A stretch of DNA of 64,000 bases from Paenibacillus sp. FSL H8-0048 (GTDB lineage: Bacteria; Bacillota; Bacilli; Paenibacillales; Paenibacillaceae). A program made the position numbers and the translations under genes. The first letter of the stretch is position 1; the number at the start of each line of letters is the position of its first letter. The notes beneath the pieces were generated by a model. That model saw only the letters and a program-made list of their open reading frames with translations. It did no database searches and was not told where the DNA came from. The stretch lies in the NCBI RefSeq assembly GCF_038002825.1, contig NZ_JBBODF010000001.1, positions 1,240,001 through 1,304,000 on the forward strand, read 5' to 3'. Shown here piece by piece: positions 54,101 through 62,980 of the stretch.

Positions 54101-54137
54101 GTCATATATATCAACTCTGATGTATGACAAATGTCAT
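54101..54137. promoter_or_regulatory. Probable DesR operator upstream of des
   Basis: GTCATA (54101-54106) faces TATGAC (54123-54128), with further symmetric TATCA/TGATG inside, and ATGAC-AA-ATGTCAT (54124-54137) overlaps the second half. A TATACT -10 (minus strand, about 54070) with a poor -35 lies 30 bases downstream, as expected for an activator-dependent promoter. Confidence 0.6.
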
Positions 54138-55345
54138 AGTCTGCTCTGGATTGCTTGTCTGCCCGCCTTCTTCGTTCTGAGCAGCGGCAGCAGAATCAGC
54201 ACCGCAATCAGGAACAGTACGCCGCTTCCGGCGAAGACTGCGGACAGGTTAAACATGCCTTTTGCATAACCGGCTACAGACATTCCGATCACCATGAAGC
54301 CCATGAACATCGGCCCCATAATGCCGCCCACCCTGCCCATATAAGCAGTCTCCGTATGACGAAGCAGCAGGGTATTGATACCAATATGAATACAAGGGTA
54401 AAAGAATCCGCTAACCGTCTGGAGCACCAGCGTCAGCGCTGTGTGATGCGACCAACCTACCCCTACCGTTCCTGCCGCACTGATCAGCAGGCCTAGGGAT
54501 AACATCGTCTGCGGTTTCATAGTTTTGCCTTTACTCATAATAAACATTGCGCCCAGCAGCATCGCTGCTCCATTCGCCATCATCACCCACTGGAGGAAGC
54601 TTTTGTCTCTGCCCAGATTCTCCATAATAACGAAGACGCCCAGCGGCTGAACCAGTCCGGCGGCAAGCCCGGCGAAGGCAAAGGTTACTCCAAGGTTCTT
54701 CAGTACCCGGCTTGCATGCACATAATTCAGTCCAGAAATCATCTCCACCAGGAACCCTCTGCGGACCTGTCCGGTCTCCTCCATCCGGTCAGCGGGCAGC
54801 TTGACCAGAATGAGCGCCGAGCCGATGAACATCACGCCCGTCACAGTAAGCGAGGCCTCAATGCCGTAATGACTAAAGATGAAGGTGCCGATGACCGGAC
54901 CAATGACCATGAAGAACGCCGTAAGCGACTGAAACATAGCCATTACATTCTGCAACTGATCTTCAGGCACATGTTGCTTAAGCAGCTTCATCGCCGAAGG
55001 CTGTGAGAACTGGGACAGGATAGCCGACACCAGCGTTGCGAACAACAGGGCCCTCCATGAGCCTGACATGACCACCAGCAGCACAACAAAGATTGAGCAT
55101 GCGGATAACAGATCGCTAACAATCATGGTCCGTTTGGGCCGCCAGCGGTCTGCGAAGGTTCCCCCGATGATCGCGAACAGAAAGAGCCGGCCTTATTCAG
55201 CCACCGAAATGAGCGATACATAATAAGGATCATTCTGCGTAATCTCCGTCACATACAGCAGAATCGCAAAATTCCGCACCCACACCCCGAGCTGCAATAG
55301 CACATTGGACAGCATAATCGTCCGTACATACTTGTTACTTAACAC
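54134..55345 (-). pseudogene. MFS transporter gene with an in-frame stop at codon 51
   Basis: From a GTG at 55345 (GGAGG eight bases upstream) the frame runs 404 codons to 54134 with the length and motifs of a 12-helix MFS exporter (LSNVLLQLGVWVRNFAILLY; GGTFADRWRPKRTM). It is interrupted only by a TAA at 55193-55195 (codon 51), where relatives usually have an aromatic residue. The part after the stop has an ATG at 55126 but lacks the first two helices. Either a recent nonsense mutation or a sequencing error. Confidence 0.8.
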
Positions 55346-55559
55346 GTTAACATCCTCCATCATTCAAAATATACTAAATAGATATGTATCTAATATGTTT
55401 ATTAATATATAGACTTTAAGTATTTTTGTCTACTTATTTATAGATAATCAGTAAATTGTCTATATAGAATATCTAAAGGAAAAGCAAAAGTAGTGGGGAA
55501 CCTACAAACTGTAGAAGCGATAGCGGCCGCCTGCGGCATCACGCTGTGAAAGCGTGCCT

Positions 55560-55943
55560 CCGGCTCGTTCAAAGGGATTTATCCCTCTCATTTCCACCTA
55601 ACGCCCACTTCCGGCTGATTCAAAGGAATTTATCCCTTTCATTTTCGCCTAATGTCCACTTCCGGCTGATTTAGAGGGATTTATCCCTTTCATTTTCGCC
55701 TAATGTCCACTTCCGGCTGATTCAAAGGGATTTATCCCTCTCATTTTCACCTGACGCCCACTTCCGGCTGATTTAGAGGGATTTATCCCTTTCATTTTCG
55801 CCTAATGTCCACTTCCGGCTGATTCAAAGGGATTTATCCCTTTCATTTTCGCCTACGCCCGCTTCCGGCGCATTCAAAGGGATTTATCCCTTTCATTTTC
55901 GCCTACGCCCGCTTCCGGCGCATTCAAAGGGATTTATCCCTTT
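55560..55943 (+). repeat. Tandem ~51-nt palindromic repeats, family B (8 units)
   Basis: Units start at 55560, 55611, 55662, 55713, 55764, 55815, 55865 and 55915 (five of 51, two of 50, last truncated). Each has the inverted repeat AAAGGGAT-TT-ATCCCTTT and a spacer CATTTTCGCCTAATGTCCAC. Alternating types (ATTCAAAGGG and ATTTAGAGGG) suggest two-unit duplication. It lies between the MFS pseudogene start and the octamer array. Confidence 0.92.
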
Positions 55944-55952
55944 ACCGAACGA

Positions 55953-55982
55953 CAAAAAAACACCCATGGGGCGTATGGGTGC
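55953..55982 (-). terminator. Intrinsic terminator of the YesN-type gene
   Basis: On the minus strand GCACCCAT pairs with ATGGGTG around ACGCCCC, followed by TTTTTTTG. It is separated from the stop codon by the octamer array. Confidence 0.85.
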
Positions 55983-55984
55983 AC

Positions 55985-56176
55985 GGTGGTTTGGCGGTTT
56001 GGCGGTTTAGCGGTTTGGCGGTTTGGCGGTTTGGCGGTTTGACGGTTTGGCGGTTTGGCGGTTTGGCGGTTTGGCGGTTTGGCGGTTTGGCGGTTTGGCG
56101 GTTTGGCGGTTTGGCGGTTTGGCGGTTTGGCGGTTTGGCGGTTTGGCGGTTTGGCGGTTTGGCGATTTAGCGGTTT
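55985..56176 (+). repeat. 24-copy GGCGGTTT octamer array
   Basis: 192 bases made of 24 octamers, nearly all GGCGGTTT; variants at the ends (GGTGGTTT, AGCGGTTT, GACGGTTT, GGCGATTT). It lies between the stop codon of the response-regulator gene and its terminator, so it would be transcribed as AAACCGCC repeats in the 3' untranslated region. The plus strand can form two-layer G-quadruplexes (GG-C-GG-TTT-GG-C-GG). Confidence 0.95.
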
Positions 56177-56204
56177 GGTGTTTCGGTATTCCACGCCGCC
56201 CGGG

Positions 56205-57800
56205 CTAAGCCTCCTCCACATGCTCCTCACGGTACTCTGTGGGGGTCTTGCCGGTCGCTTTTTTGAATACCTGGGTAAAATATCTCGGGTCCTGATAGCC
56301 GACCAGCGGCGCGACCTGATAGACCTTCACATTGCTGCTGCGCAAAATGTATTTGGCGTTCTCCATCCGGCAGTGGGTGACGAATTCGAGGAATGTGTAG
56401 CCGGAAATCTGCTTAAACAGGGTGCAGAAATGGCTGATGCTGAGATCGGCCACCTCGGATACCTCTTCGATGCTGAGATCCTTATGGTAATTGGATTCAA
56501 TGTACCGCTGGACCTTCTCAATGATGCTTCGCCCGTCCTCCCGGGCAGCGGTCTTATGACTCTGCTCCAGCCAGTCGCGGAAGGTGGTCTTCAGAACATT
56601 CATCATGTCCGGTAATGTGCCCAGTCCGTTCAGCTTGCTGAGCAGCCCTTCAATGGACCAGTCATTATGGGTATTCAGATGTGCGAACTGCCGGTACAGC
56701 ACTACACTCATCTCAATCATCAGGCGCTCCGCCAGCGGCTGCGGCAGACTCTGGGCTTCAATGAAGAGGGACATCTCGTCAAAAAGAGCCAGCATCCGCG
56801 TAAGGTTCAACGTGCGGATGCTCTCAATCAGCGACAGCTCCAGCTCCTTCGGATACTGCACCTCTCGGTTGCCCGCCGCTGCTGTCTCCTCTTCCAGGAA
56901 GACTCCGGCCTGCCCGGAATAGAAGCGCTGGTACAGCGCCTGGGAGGCTAACGGGTATACCGCGCTAAGCTGATCAATCCCGCTGGTGCTTCTGCTGATG
57001 CCGACCGAGCAGTTCAGCTTGGAATAGCGCTTGATCCCGGCAATAAGCTGTTCCCCTAGCTCCCGCTTGCCGTCATTCAGGCTGGCCGGGAAGAGCAGAA
57101 TCCATTCCCCGTTATAGAACGGGAAGATAGACAAAGCCCCGTTCGTAAGTGACCACTCCTCCAGGATATTGCGCACGGCAAACAGCCACAGCTGCTTCTC
57201 CTCTGCGCTCCATTTCGCCGTCAAGGCGGCATAGTCGTCCAGACGGACCACGGCCATGAAGTATTCGCCCTCCAGCTCGCTGCTCTCCAGCCATTTGAGA
57301 TGCTGAAGCGGCCGCGGATTGCCCAGCGTGAATTCGGCCAGCATGCGTTCGCGGGCCAGCAGCGACAAGGTCTGCACCGAGAGCATCAGCTGCTCGTTCT
57401 CCTTCTGGCGGTCCAGGCGCTCCTTGGCCCGCTTAAGCATCTCTACCAGCTCGTCATGGTCGATCGGCTTCAGCAAATAATCAAAAGCCCCCAGCCGCAG
57501 CGCTTCCCTGGCATATTCGAACTCCCCGTAGCCGCTGATGAAGATGAAGATTAGCTTGGCGCTGCGCGGCAGCACCTCCTTCATTAGCGTAATCCCGTCA
57601 ATTACCGGCATGCGGATATCGCTGATTATGATATGCGGGGCGGTCTGCTGAATCTGCTGCAATGCGGCCTCGCCGTTCTTCGCTTCCCCCACAATGCTCA
57701 GGCCCAGCTCCTCCCATGGAATTGCAACCTTCAGGCTGCGAAGTATAATCGGCTCATCATCAACGAGCAGGACCTTATATTTCTCCTGCTGTTCCTTCAT
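56205..57800 (-). CDS. YesN-type response regulator with AraC DNA-binding domain
   Basis: A 531-residue regulator. An N-terminal receiver (phosphorylated Asp61 in ISDIRMP) is followed by a ~250-residue linker domain and a C-terminal AraC double helix-turn-helix (SIEEVSEVADLSISHFCTLF; VAPLVGYQDPRYFTQVFKK, about 430-525). It partners the YesM-type kinase encoded two genes upstream and probably activates the neighbouring sugar ABC operon. Confidence 0.93.
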   Translation of the reverse strand: MKEQQEKYKVLLVDDEPIILRSLKVAIPWEELGLSIVGEAKNGEAALQQIQQTAPHIIISDIRMPVIDGITLMKEVLPRSAKLIFIFISGYGEFEYAREALRLGAFDYLLKPIDHDELVEMLKRAKERLDRQKENEQLMLSVQTLSLLARERMLAEFTLGNPRPLQHLKWLESSELEGEYFMAVVRLDDYAALTAKWSAEEKQLWLFAVRNILEEWSLTNGALSIFPFYNGEWILLFPASLNDGKRELGEQLIAGIKRYSKLNCSVGISRSTSGIDQLSAVYPLASQALYQRFYSGQAGVFLEEETAAAGNREVQYPKELELSLIESIRTLNLTRMLALFDEMSLFIEAQSLPQPLAERLMIEMSVVLYRQFAHLNTHNDWSIEGLLSKLNGLGTLPDMMNVLKTTFRDWLEQSHKTAAREDGRSIIEKVQRYIESNYHKDLSIEEVSEVADLSISHFCTLFKQISGYTFLEFVTHCRMENAKYILRSSNVKVYQVAPLVGYQDPRYFTQVFKKATGKTPTEYREEHVEEA

Positions 57801-57817
57801 CTACTACACCCCCAGGC

Positions 57818-59185
57818 TTATTGACCCGAAGAACTCCGGATCAGATTCCAATACTGCTTGGATGCATCCTGCAGCTGCTGCAAGGCCTGCTCCGCCTGCA
57901 GCCCTCCATCAATCATCTCTTCAATGACACTGAGGAAGGTCTTCTTCACTTCAGGCGATAACAGATTATCATACGGGACGAAGCTCTGCTGGTGCTCCTC
58001 CATCATATCCATTACCTGGGCGAAGACCGGTCCGGTCTTCTCCGGGTCAAATGCAATCCGCATCGACGGAATCCGGAGCCCTTCATAGACAATCCGCGTC
58101 TGAATCTCTTTCGTATAGAAGCCCTTCATTAATTCCAGGGCCGCTGTCCGCTTCGCTCCGGTGAGACTTGAAGACAGCCCGATGCCAATCGTATACCCTC
58201 CGGCAATGGACGGCTCTGTCCCGGCCTCCCGCGCCGGGAAGGGAATGACTCCTACCCGGCTCTGGAAATCGTCCGGTGCATTGTCTCCCGAGAATAAATT
58301 GATATCCCAGTTGCCGTTCAGGTACATAGCTGCCCTGCCTTCAGTGAACAGACGGACCGCCCCCTCAGTAGAGGTATCGTTAGAGTCTTCACTGAAATAG
58401 CCTGCCTCCACCCATCTGTTCAGGTGCCGGAACGCTTCCAGGTAGCCGCTGCTGCGGAAGCTCGACATGTCCTCTCCTGTAACCAGCTTCTGAATCAAGT
58501 CCGGTCCGGCGTAGCGGTCCATCAGATAATGGGCGAATATCCCCGCAGGCCAGCGGTCTTCGTTCCCCAGCGCAAACGGGATGTAACCCGCTGCCTTCAG
58601 CTTCGCCATCACCGTATCCAGCTCAGCCAACGTAGTCGGAGTATTAATACCTAGCTTGGTGAAGATTTTTTTATTGTAGTAGAGCGGTTCTGCATTGCCC
58701 TCAATTGGCAGTCCGTAGATATGGTTATTAAATGTCCAGAGATGCAGATCCTTGAACTGGTTGCTGAGACCGTTCTCGGCTGTGAAATCGGTCAGATCCA
58801 TCAGCCGGGCTGAACGCACATATGGCTCAATCTCCGCCCCGCCGAACAGAACGAACATATCGGGCGCTGTTCCGGTTACCATCTCACTCTTCAGCTTCTG
58901 CTCGCGGTGGATATTCTGATCCAGCCCCTCGAAGTTCACCTTCACATTCGGATGGCTCTCCTGGTAGCTTCGCACAACCTCCTCGAAGATCGCCAGAAGC
59001 GGCCGGTCATGCTCCTTGATCCAGAAATGCCGGAAGGTCAGTGTGATCTTCTCGGGCGAGGTATCCTCAATCTGCTCCCGGTCCTCCTGCATAATGAACC
59101 ATACAGCGCCGGACATCAGCACAATATAAAGGAGAATCCATCCCCAGTTGGTCAACCATCTAAACACATGCCGCTGATCCTTCAT
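57818..59185 (-). CDS. Membrane-anchored extracellular solute-binding protein
   Basis: A 455-residue SBP family 1 protein. Instead of a lipobox it has a single hydrophobic segment (about residues 12-33, ILLYIVLMSGAVWFIM) that is probably not cleaved. The body is a sugar-binding type (FEEVVRSYQESHPNVKVNFEG, TGTAPDMFVL, GLPIEGNAEPLYYNKKIF). It lies between kinase and regulator genes, 14 bases from the kinase stop, rather than beside the permeases; it may present a sugar to the kinase as a co-sensor. Start chosen at 59185 with GAGGGGGAGAAG upstream. Confidence 0.85.
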   Translation of the reverse strand: MKDQRHVFRWLTNWGWILLYIVLMSGAVWFIMQEDREQIEDTSPEKITLTFRHFWIKEHDRPLLAIFEEVVRSYQESHPNVKVNFEGLDQNIHREQKLKSEMVTGTAPDMFVLFGGAEIEPYVRSARLMDLTDFTAENGLSNQFKDLHLWTFNNHIYGLPIEGNAEPLYYNKKIFTKLGINTPTTLAELDTVMAKLKAAGYIPFALGNEDRWPAGIFAHYLMDRYAGPDLIQKLVTGEDMSSFRSSGYLEAFRHLNRWVEAGYFSEDSNDTSTEGAVRLFTEGRAAMYLNGNWDINLFSGDNAPDDFQSRVGVIPFPAREAGTEPSIAGGYTIGIGLSSSLTGAKRTAALELMKGFYTKEIQTRIVYEGLRIPSMRIAFDPEKTGPVFAQVMDMMEEHQQSFVPYDNLLSPEVKKTFLSVIEEMIDGGLQAEQALQQLQDASKQYWNLIRSSSGQ

Positions 59186-59199
59186 TTGGCTTCTCCCCC

Positions 59200-60927
59200 T
59201 CATGTCGGCTGTATCCTCGGAATCCGGATGCAGATGGCTGATCCGAAGCCCGGTGAGGAACAGACCAGAATACCATAGGGATTGCCGAACCGGATGTTCA
59301 GGCGCTCATGCACATTTTTCAGCCCGACTCCGCTGTCGCTGTATTTCTTGGGATTGCTCCGCTCCTTGTCCCACTGGCTCATCAGCACCTCAAGATCGAA
59401 CCCGGGCCCGTTATCCTTCACAATAATGATTATATCCTTGCCGTTCTCCTGGGCGGTAACCGTAATTGTCCCGTGCTCCTCCATCTGCTCAATGGCATGA
59501 TACAAGGCATTCTCCACAATCGGCTGAACAATCAGCTTCTGGGTCATCACATATTTCAGCGGCTCTGGCAGCTCCAGCTCATAGGAGAATTTGTCCTCGA
59601 ACCGGAATTTCTGGATATCCAGGTAATGGCGGACATGCTCGAACTCCATCTGCAGCGGGATCAGCTCCTGATTCTGACTGATGCTGATCCGCAGCAGCCG
59701 GCCGAGTGAGATGACCATCTTGCTGATATCCCTGTTGCCTGCCAGCACCGCCATGGAATTGATCGATTCCAGTGAATTATAGATGAAATGCGGGTTGATC
59801 TGGGCCATCAGCGCCTGCATCTCCGCTTCCTTTTTGCGCCCCTGCTCAGTCTGGACCTGATCAATCAGTTCATTGATCTGTGAGCTCATCCGGTTGAAGC
59901 CGTCTATGAGGGAATCGCTCTCATCATTGGCCCGCAGCGGTGCCGGAATCGGGGTGAAGATCCCCTGCTTGACCCGCTTCATGCCGTTCACGGCACTGTT
60001 AATGCTGCGGACGAGCCTGCGGATGAAATAACGGTCGAACAGGAAGGCAGACAATAGCGAGACCATGCCGAGAATAATCGCAATATTGCGGATGGAGTCC
60101 GATTCGGAGGAGATCAGGTTCATCGGCGTAATGGCCGCCAGATACCAGTCCGCGTTATGTGAAGGCAAGAAAGTGATCAGTGACCGCTCCCCTTGATAAT
60201 TATCAATGTAATAATCCTGCTCCTGCTTATAATTCTCCTGTAAAAAAGGAAAATCCGTCCGTTCCCCGATATGCTCCCCGGACTTGTTAAAGACGATATT
60301 GCCCTGCTTGTTGACCAGCAGAATATCCCCTTTCTTCAGGGTGGCAGCCTCCCAGAAAATCTGATCGAGCAGATCCGGCTTCACATATACAACCAGATAG
60401 CCGATATCCTCCAGCGAATAATAGTCCTTAATCACTCTGGCATGGACCAGCACCGGCTTATCGCCGCTGGCCGAGCCGTTCTCTCCTGGACCGGACCAGA
60501 CAGGACGCCCTTCGGCAGCCTCCATAGCCCCGAACCAGACCTGCTTGTGCATATCTGCAAAAGACATCGGCGCATTGTATTGGTACAGCAGCCGGTCTTT
60601 GCCGTACAGGCTGAACGAGGTGATCATCGGATGGTTGATCAGCAGGTTGTTGATTTCCTGCTTGCGGTCATAGGTGAGGACGAAATTCTGCTGCTTCAGC
60701 GACTGCTGAATCGCGGGCTGTGTGATCGCTGAATTGGTGATCGATGAAATCTCACTGAGGGCGAACTTCAGCTTGCGGTCCGTCTCCAGCAGGGAAATCC
60801 AGTAGAAATTGCTTGATTTCTTCTCCATGGCGTTCGAATAATTCACATACGTAACAATCCCCATAACAATCACAGGAATGAATACTAGAAGAATAATAGC
60901 GAACAAGATTTTGCGGCGGAGCTTCAT
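59200..60927 (-). CDS. YesM-type sensor histidine kinase
   Basis: A 575-residue kinase: membrane helix at 8-30, extracellular dCache-like domain (about 35-275), second helix (about 280-300), HAMP (about 300-355), and His_kinase/HATPase domains. The phosphorylated His380 is in QINPHFIYNSLESI; ATP motifs DNGPGFD and GVGLKNVHERL follow. Probably senses a carbohydrate directly or through the SBP encoded next door. ATG 60927 follows AGGAGGAAGGG. Confidence 0.92.
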   Translation of the reverse strand: MKLRRKILFAIILLVFIPVIVMGIVTYVNYSNAMEKKSSNFYWISLLETDRKLKFALSEISSITNSAITQPAIQQSLKQQNFVLTYDRKQEINNLLINHPMITSFSLYGKDRLLYQYNAPMSFADMHKQVWFGAMEAAEGRPVWSGPGENGSASGDKPVLVHARVIKDYYSLEDIGYLVVYVKPDLLDQIFWEAATLKKGDILLVNKQGNIVFNKSGEHIGERTDFPFLQENYKQEQDYYIDNYQGERSLITFLPSHNADWYLAAITPMNLISSESDSIRNIAIILGMVSLLSAFLFDRYFIRRLVRSINSAVNGMKRVKQGIFTPIPAPLRANDESDSLIDGFNRMSSQINELIDQVQTEQGRKKEAEMQALMAQINPHFIYNSLESINSMAVLAGNRDISKMVISLGRLLRISISQNQELIPLQMEFEHVRHYLDIQKFRFEDKFSYELELPEPLKYVMTQKLIVQPIVENALYHAIEQMEEHGTITVTAQENGKDIIIIVKDNGPGFDLEVLMSQWDKERSNPKKYSDSGVGLKNVHERLNIRFGNPYGILVCSSPGFGSAICIRIPRIQPT

Positions 60928-60969
60928 GACGGGTCCCTTCCTCCTGCGGTCTCTGTCCAAATCGTCATT

Positions 60970-61009
60970 GAAACAGTTGCGTCCTTTAAAAGAACGGCAA
61001 AGCCGTTTC
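60970..61009 (-). repeat. Structured element, partial copy 3 (hairpin 1 only)
   Basis: On the minus strand GAAACGGCTTTGCCG (from 61009) and GTTTC (to 60970) match hairpin 1 of the elements at 3781 and 37350, preceded by the same CAAGTG flank. The second hairpin is missing. It lies in the leader of the kinase gene. Confidence 0.6.
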
Positions 61010-61068
61010 CACTTGATTATTATTCTTCACAGCATTCTGTAAATCCTCTTACTTCTCAGATAGAGACG

Positions 61069-61932
61069 TTAACTCTTGATGGCACCTGAAGTCAGTCCGG
61101 CAATGACCCAGCGGCTGAACAGCAGGAAGACAACCAGCAGCGGCAGCGTGGCCGTGAAGGTAGCGGACATAATCATCCCGTAATCAAGACCGTCGCGTGT
61201 TGTGAACAGCTGCTGCAATGCAATTTGAATCGTGAAATGTTCCTTGTTCTTCAAGACCACCAGCGGCCAGAAGAAGTCATTCCATACGGTCATGAAATTC
61301 AGAATACCCAGGGTAGCCATCGCCGGTGTAATGACCGGAACGGCAATTCTCCAAAAAATCCGGAAGTGGCCTCCCCCGTCAATACGTCCGGCTTCAATCA
61401 GTTCGGTAGGCACGGCCGAGGAGATGTACTGCCGCATCCAGAAGATGCCGAAGGCATTGACCATAGCGGGAACTATCAGCGCCTTGAAGCTGTCGATCCA
61501 GTGAAGCTTGGCCATAATGACATAGGTTGGCAATACGCCGAGCTGCTGCGGAACAATCAGGGTAGCGATAACGAAGACGAACAGCACATTTTTACCAGGG
61601 AATTCATATTTGGCAAAAGCATACCCGGCCAGCGTACAGAAGAACACGACCGAGACCGTCACCATGGACGAGACGAACAGCGAGTTACCAAGCGCCTGGA
61701 AGAAGTCCGATTTATCCAGCACCCGCTTGAAGTTCTCGAAGAACTGGTCTCCAATGGTCAAGAGCGGCGGTACGTGGAACACGGCTCCCTTGTCATTGGT
61801 CCCGACCACAAACATCCAATAGAACGGAAAGATGGAGACCAGCGCCCCGAGAATGAGGAGAAGATAGAAGCCCAGCTTGCCGAAGAAGCCGAGATCATCC
61901 GGTTTTTTTCTGAACATACGCAGTGTACTCAC
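61069..61932 (-). CDS. Carbohydrate ABC transporter permease (MalG-type)
   Basis: A 287-residue permease with six membrane helices (SIFPFYWMFVVGTND near helix 1) and the EAA loop at about residue 190 (ELIEAGRIDGGGHFRIFWRIAVP). It starts with GTG overlapping the MalF-type stop by four bases (GTGA). No ATPase gene follows in the window; such Paenibacillus systems share MsmX-like ATPases. Confidence 0.9.
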   Translation of the reverse strand: MSTLRMFRKKPDDLGFFGKLGFYLLLILGALVSIFPFYWMFVVGTNDKGAVFHVPPLLTIGDQFFENFKRVLDKSDFFQALGNSLFVSSMVTVSVVFFCTLAGYAFAKYEFPGKNVLFVFVIATLIVPQQLGVLPTYVIMAKLHWIDSFKALIVPAMVNAFGIFWMRQYISSAVPTELIEAGRIDGGGHFRIFWRIAVPVITPAMATLGILNFMTVWNDFFWPLVVLKNKEHFTIQIALQQLFTTRDGLDYGMIMSATFTATLPLLVVFLLFSRWVIAGLTSGAIKS

Positions 61933-62882
61933 GCTTTTTTCCCTCCAGTCACTCTGCCGCCGCCTCTGGAGATCAGCATATTCAAGACAGAGAACAATAT
62001 CGTAACGAGGAACAGCAGAACCGCTGTAGCCGCCGCCGTGCCGAAGAAGCCGTTACGGAAGGCCTCACTGTACAAGTAAGTGACCATCGTAATCCCTTCC
62101 TGCCGGGTAGATCCGGTACCGGATTGGCCGAGGAAGACATAAGGCTCTGTGAAGAGCTGAAGGGCACCAATAGTAGATTGCAGGGATACGAAGATAATGA
62201 ACGGCTTAAGCAGCGGCAGTGTAATGAAGAACAGCTGCTGTCTGCGGTTGGCCCCATCGATTTTGGCGGATTCGTACAGATCCATCGGAATGCTCTGCAG
62301 GCCCGAGAGGAACAGGATCGCATTGTAGCCCGTCCAGCGCCACATGACCATGGTGGAGATCGCTATTTTGACCCCCCACCAGCCGGAGTTAAAGGCCATG
62401 CTCTCTAACCCGATACCGTTAAGCAGCCAGTTGATCATCCCGTTATTGCCGAACAGCGTACTGAATACCAGTGTAACTGCCACAATCGAAGTGATATTCG
62501 GCATGAAATAGAGGATGCGGAAGGTCTTCTTGAACCGGGTCATCCCCGAATGCAGCAGCACCGCCAGAAGCAGCGCCAGCATGACCTGCGGCACAGTACC
62601 CATAAGCCCCATAATCAGAGTGTTACTGAAGGAGATCCAGAAGGTCGGGTCCGTGGTGATCAGCTCGAAGTTTTTGAAGCCGACGTATTTCATTGGACCC
62701 AGGGCATCCCACTTGAAGAACGATAAATAGAATGTGAAGAAGATTGGATATAGTCCGAATATCGAGAACAGAATAAAGAACGGTGAAATAAAAGTATACG
62801 CAGTGAAGCGGCTCCGTCTTTGTTCAGTGAAGAAGGGTCTTTTGCTCTCGGCATGCGGACTCGTAATTACGGGCTCAGCCAT
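61929..62882 (-). CDS. Carbohydrate ABC transporter permease (MalF-type)
   Basis: A 317-residue permease with six membrane helices. The N-terminal YTFISPFFILFSIFGLYPI and the EAA loop (DLYESAKIDGANRRQQLFFIT) are typical of the MalF/UgpA class. It follows the binding-protein gene after a stem-loop and pairs with the MalG-type permease. Ribosome site GGAGGTGTGAC. Confidence 0.9.
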   Translation of the reverse strand: MAEPVITSPHAESKRPFFTEQRRSRFTAYTFISPFFILFSIFGLYPIFFTFYLSFFKWDALGPMKYVGFKNFELITTDPTFWISFSNTLIMGLMGTVPQVMLALLLAVLLHSGMTRFKKTFRILYFMPNITSIVAVTLVFSTLFGNNGMINWLLNGIGLESMAFNSGWWGVKIAISTMVMWRWTGYNAILFLSGLQSIPMDLYESAKIDGANRRQQLFFITLPLLKPFIIFVSLQSTIGALQLFTEPYVFLGQSGTGSTRQEGITMVTYLYSEAFRNGFFGTAAATAVLLFLVTILFSVLNMLISRGGGRVTGGKKA

Positions 62883-62909
62883 GTCACACCTCCAGGGAAT
62901 TCATATCTA

Positions 62910-62947
62910 AATCCGGATTCACAGAGGAATACTCCGTGAATCCGGAC
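62910..62947 (-). terminator. Attenuating stem-loop between binding protein and permease genes
   Basis: On the minus strand GTCCGGATTCACGGAG pairs with CTCTGTGAATCCGGATT. It has only a short T tract, so it may stabilise or partly terminate mRNA, giving more binding protein than permease. Confidence 0.7.
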
Positions 62948-62980
62948 ATTTGGGGAAGCCTGTTCCCCGCGAATTACAGG

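Larger units (their letters stand above)
55346..56204. other. 859-base repeat-rich intergenic region
   Basis: From right to left in the direction of transcription: 24 octamer repeats after the yesN-like stop codon, a terminator, eight family B units, then about 200 bases of AT-rich sequence containing the MFS gene's promoter area. No supported gene. Confidence 0.8.

Noticed and set aside
55560..55943. CRISPR array
   Set aside because: Units are contiguous and degenerate throughout, with no unique spacers, and no cas genes are nearby.
55934..56230. A 98-codon minus-strand frame reading through the octamer array (NRQTAKPP repeats)
   Set aside because: Eight-base repeats stay open in every frame by chance of composition; the frame overlaps the end of the regulator gene and a terminator and has no ribosome site.
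61225..62079. 284-codon plus-strand frame opposite the sugar permeases
   Set aside because: Charged, low-complexity shadow of two clear permease genes.
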